This document shows, piece after piece, positions 63,538-64,000 of a DNA stretch of 64,000 bases. Made by a program: the position numbers and the translations under genes. Every line of letters starts with the position of its first letter. The stretch's first letter is position 1. Location: positions 1 to 64,000 of the forward strand of contig CALKJZ010000005.1 of NCBI GenBank assembly GCA_937995515.1. Direction: 5' to 3'. The notes under the pieces are model-generated. The model did no database searches, was not told where the DNA came from, and worked only from the letters and a program-made list of their open reading frames with translations. Origin of the DNA: an uncultured Sphingomonadaceae bacterium. GTDB lineage: Bacteria; Pseudomonadota; Alphaproteobacteria; Sphingomonadales; Sphingomonadaceae.

Positions 63538-64000
63538 ATGTTCGACAGCCTCTCCGAACGGCTGACGGCTGTCTTCGAAAGGCTGAAGGGCCGCGGCGCG
63601 CTCAGCGAGCTCGAGGTGCGCGCAGCGATGCGCGACGTGCGGGTAGCGCTCCTCGAGGCCGATGTCGCGCTGCCGGTGGTCAGGCAGTTCATCGACCGCG
63701 CAACCGAGCGCGCCATCGGCGCGGAGGTGCTGAAATCGGTCACGCCGGGCCAGCAGGTGGTGAAGATCGTCCACGACCAGCTGGTCGAGACCCTTGGCTC
63801 CGAGGCGGCCGGGCTCGACCTCGCCGTCACCCCGCCTGCGGTCATCATGATGGTGGGGCTCCAGGGCTCGGGCAAGACGACGACGACGGCCAAGCTCGCC
63901 CGTCTCATCCGGGAGCGGCACGGCAAGAAGGTCCTCATGGCCTCGCTCGACGTGAGCCGACCGGCCGCGCAGGAGCAGCTCAGGATCCTCGGCGAGCAGG
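63538..64000 (+). CDS. ffh: Signal recognition particle protein Ffh (partial)
   Basis: The first 154 residues of Ffh; the rest is beyond the window. The N domain begins FDSLSERLTAVFERLKGRGALSE, and the G domain's P-loop is MVGLQGSGKTTTTAKLARL followed by MASLDVSRPAAQEQLRIL. It directs membrane proteins to the translocon. The gap before it (63324-63537) holds no gene. AAAGGA lies 12 bases before the ATG. Confidence 0.97.
   Translation, partial: MFDSLSERLTAVFERLKGRGALSELEVRAAMRDVRVALLEADVALPVVRQFIDRATERAIGAEVLKSVTPGQQVVKIVHDQLVETLGSEAAGLDLAVTPPAVIMMVGLQGSGKTTTTAKLARLIRERHGKKVLMASLDVSRPAAQEQLRILGEQ

Overview
The window is chromosomal DNA from a very GC-rich alphaproteobacterium, most likely of the order Sphingomonadales. 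The reasons are a PEPxxWA-like C-terminal sorting signal at the left edge, a TonB-dependent receptor of the Caulobacter/Xanthomonas type, the large NAD-dependent glutamate dehydrogenase, alpha-type AddAB, the AmgK-MurU muropeptide-recycling pair, Coq7 and the order rplU-rpmA-obgE-proB-proA-nadD-rsfS-rlmH-ctpA. Almost all sequence is coding. Genes are packed in operons joined by ATGA, GTGA or TTGA overlaps, and GTG and TTG starts are frequent. In two genes the only start that fits is CTG. No insertion sequence, prophage, CRISPR array or transposase was seen.

Layout. 1-9.6 kb: end of a PEP-CTERM-like protein; a TonB receptor followed by a secreted phosphodiester glycosidase/propeller fusion; nadA; a stand-alone 3-hydroxyacyl-CoA dehydrogenase; two SAM methyltransferases, one coupled to a small unknown protein. 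9.8-20.2 kb: ahcY, then tsaE-amgK-murU-addB-addA-trxA. 20.3-27 kb: msrPQ; a secreted thermonuclease coupled to a HAD phosphatase (minus strand); an Mla-type lipid transport operon (STAS-permease, ATPase, MCE protein, lipoprotein, DUF167). 27.0-35.4 kb: tRNA-Met with a repeated 3' end, isoaspartyl peptidase, ferredoxin-reductase-like flavoprotein with nitronate monooxygenase, a 37-residue peptide, a NifU-like scaffold, a KefB/C-type antiporter, and a duplicated DUF1538 membrane protein coupled to a PII-like protein. 35.5-42.5 kb (minus): rpsF-rpsR-rplI, NAD-glutamate dehydrogenase, and an unknown gene. 42.6-53.1 kb: sseA-metC; nagZ-scpA (minus); rpmF-plsX-fabH; ihfA, a MerR regulator and an orphan ParA; an OmpR/EnvZ-type two-component pair (minus). 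53.5-64 kb: a secreted amidohydrolase (minus), the rplU-to-coq7 housekeeping run, and the start of ffh.

Most genes are core metabolism and information processing: NAD synthesis (nadA, nadD), the activated methyl cycle (ahcY beside two methyltransferases), proline synthesis (proBA), phospholipid and fatty-acid initiation (plsX, fabH), cell-wall recycling (nagZ, amgK, murU), double-strand break repair (addAB), envelope lipid transport (mla), methionine-sulfoxide repair (msrPQ) and ubiquinone synthesis (coq7). I did not find a clear, wholly new defence or biosynthetic system. The least-understood module is the DUF1538 membrane protein with its PII-like partner. Other points of interest are the CTG starts, tandem copies of the tRNA-Met 3' end, the glycosidase-propeller fusion, a very short hydrophobic peptide, and several short tandem repeats between genes. 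Promoter-like sequences before housekeeping genes share a TTG(A/C) -35 element and a TA-rich -10 element 16-17 bases apart.
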